Assembly: GCA_002393895.1 (NCBI GenBank)
Contig: DGUE01000155.1
Location: 1 to 15,521 of the forward strand
From: Bacteroidales bacterium UBA4318
GTDB lineage: Bacteria > Bacteroidota > Bacteroidia > Bacteroidales > UBA932
Reading direction: 5' to 3'
Length of the DNA stretch: 15,521 nt
Every line of letters starts with the position of its first letter. Within the stretch, counting starts at the first letter, position 1. Positions 15,133-15,521 of this stretch are shown piece after piece. The translations under genes were made by a program, and so were the position numbers. A model generated the notes under the pieces. The model saw only the letters and a list, made by a program, of their open reading frames with translations, had not been told where the DNA came from and did no database searches.

Positions 15133-15521
15133 ATGGAAAACAAATACGAATTCTTAAGCAAATACGCCATAGACCTTAACGACAGGGCCGCCAAAGGCAA
15201 GCTGGACCCTGTGATCGGACGCGACGACGAGATCCGCCGCGTGCTGCAGATCCTGAGCCGGCGCACCAAGAACAACCCCATCCTGGTGGGCGAGCCTGGC
15301 GTTGGCAAGACCGCAATATCCGAAGGCATAGCCACCAAGATAGTCAACGGCCAGGTGCCGGAAAACCTTAAGTCCAAGAAAGTCTATTCCCTGGATATGG
15401 GCGCACTTATAGCAGGCGCCAAGTACCAGGGCGAGTTCGAGGAGCGCCTGAAGGGAGTGGTGAAGGAGGTGGTGGAGAGCGATGGCGAGATCATCCTCTT
15501 CATCGATGAGATCCACACCCT
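15133..15521 (+). CDS. clpB: ClpB-type AAA+ disaggregase, start only; lacks N-domain
   Basis: The 129 full codons before the window ends encode the beginning of the first AAA+ module of a ClpB/Hsp104 protein. Visible are [21 protein letters not shown], the Walker A motif GEPGVGKT at 53-60, [22 protein letters not shown] at 86-107 and Walker B IILFIDE at 120-126. [10 protein letters not shown] favours ClpB over ClpC (usually LGTLVAGTKY). Full-length ClpB carries about 145 residues of N-domain repeats before this point. Here the ATG, with a strong ribosome site, opens directly at the linker to the first AAA+ module, and the spacer upstream has no coding potential for the missing domain. The product would unfold or disaggregate proteins in the cytosol but with altered substrate entry. 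The middle domain and second AAA+ module lie beyond the window. Confidence 0.85.
   Translation, partial: MENKYEFLSKYAIDLNDRAAKGKLDPVIGRDDEIRRVLQILSRRTKNNPILVGEPGVGKTAISEGIATKIVNGQVPENLKSKKVYSLDMGALIAGAKYQGEFEERLKGVVKEVVESDGEIILFIDEIHT

Overview
The window reads as a chromosomal segment of a fairly GC-rich member of the Bacteroidota, most likely Bacteroidales. The evidence is a TonB-dependent receptor with an N-terminal carboxypeptidase-regulatory-like domain, DUF4876-like and HmuY-like lipoproteins, a PheS with the Bacteroidota-type CxxC...CxxC insertion, and promoter boxes of the form TAnnTTTG instead of sigma70-type boxes. I cannot fix the genus from sequence alone. No tRNA, rRNA, CRISPR, IS element or phage gene was seen.

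Left edge (1-1108, minus): the N-terminal 369 residues of a secreted C69-family dipeptidase, cut by the window start. A 48-bp AT-rich divergent spacer (1109-1156) carries one TAnnTTTG box per strand. To the right lie a small secreted LTxxQ-motif protein (1157-1576) and pheS (1580-2617), 3 nt apart and presumably co-transcribed.

Centre (2684-13930, plus): seven tightly packed genes, with gaps of 12, 6 and 10 nt and overlaps of 11, 4 and 4 nt, behind one well-formed promoter overlaid by a perfect 10-bp inverted repeat. In order: TonB-dependent receptor, DUF4876-like surface lipoprotein, DUF6850-like outer-membrane beta-barrel, two tandem paralogous clan-CD (gingipain/caspase-fold) cysteine peptidases with C-terminal HEAT-like regions, a papain-family (C1) cysteine peptidase, and a short HmuY-like lipoprotein holding only the N-terminal half of that family. 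The layout suggests a coupled system in which envelope or surface proteases release a ligand (haem, metal or peptide) that is bound by lipoproteins and imported through the receptor. It recalls the gingipain/HmuY/HmuR logic of Porphyromonas gingivalis, but in one operon and without type IX secretion C-terminal domains. The substrate is inference.

Right edge: a convergent minus-strand pair (13934-15030) of a small multi-pass membrane protein and an M48 metallopeptidase lipoprotein, 2 nt apart. A 102-bp AT-rich divergent spacer follows. Then comes the start of a ClpB-type AAA+ disaggregase (15133 to the window end) that begins directly at the D1 AAA module, so it appears to lack the usual N-domain. 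Five of the eleven protein genes complete or partial outside pheS and clpB encode peptidases, so the region is unusually rich in proteolysis.
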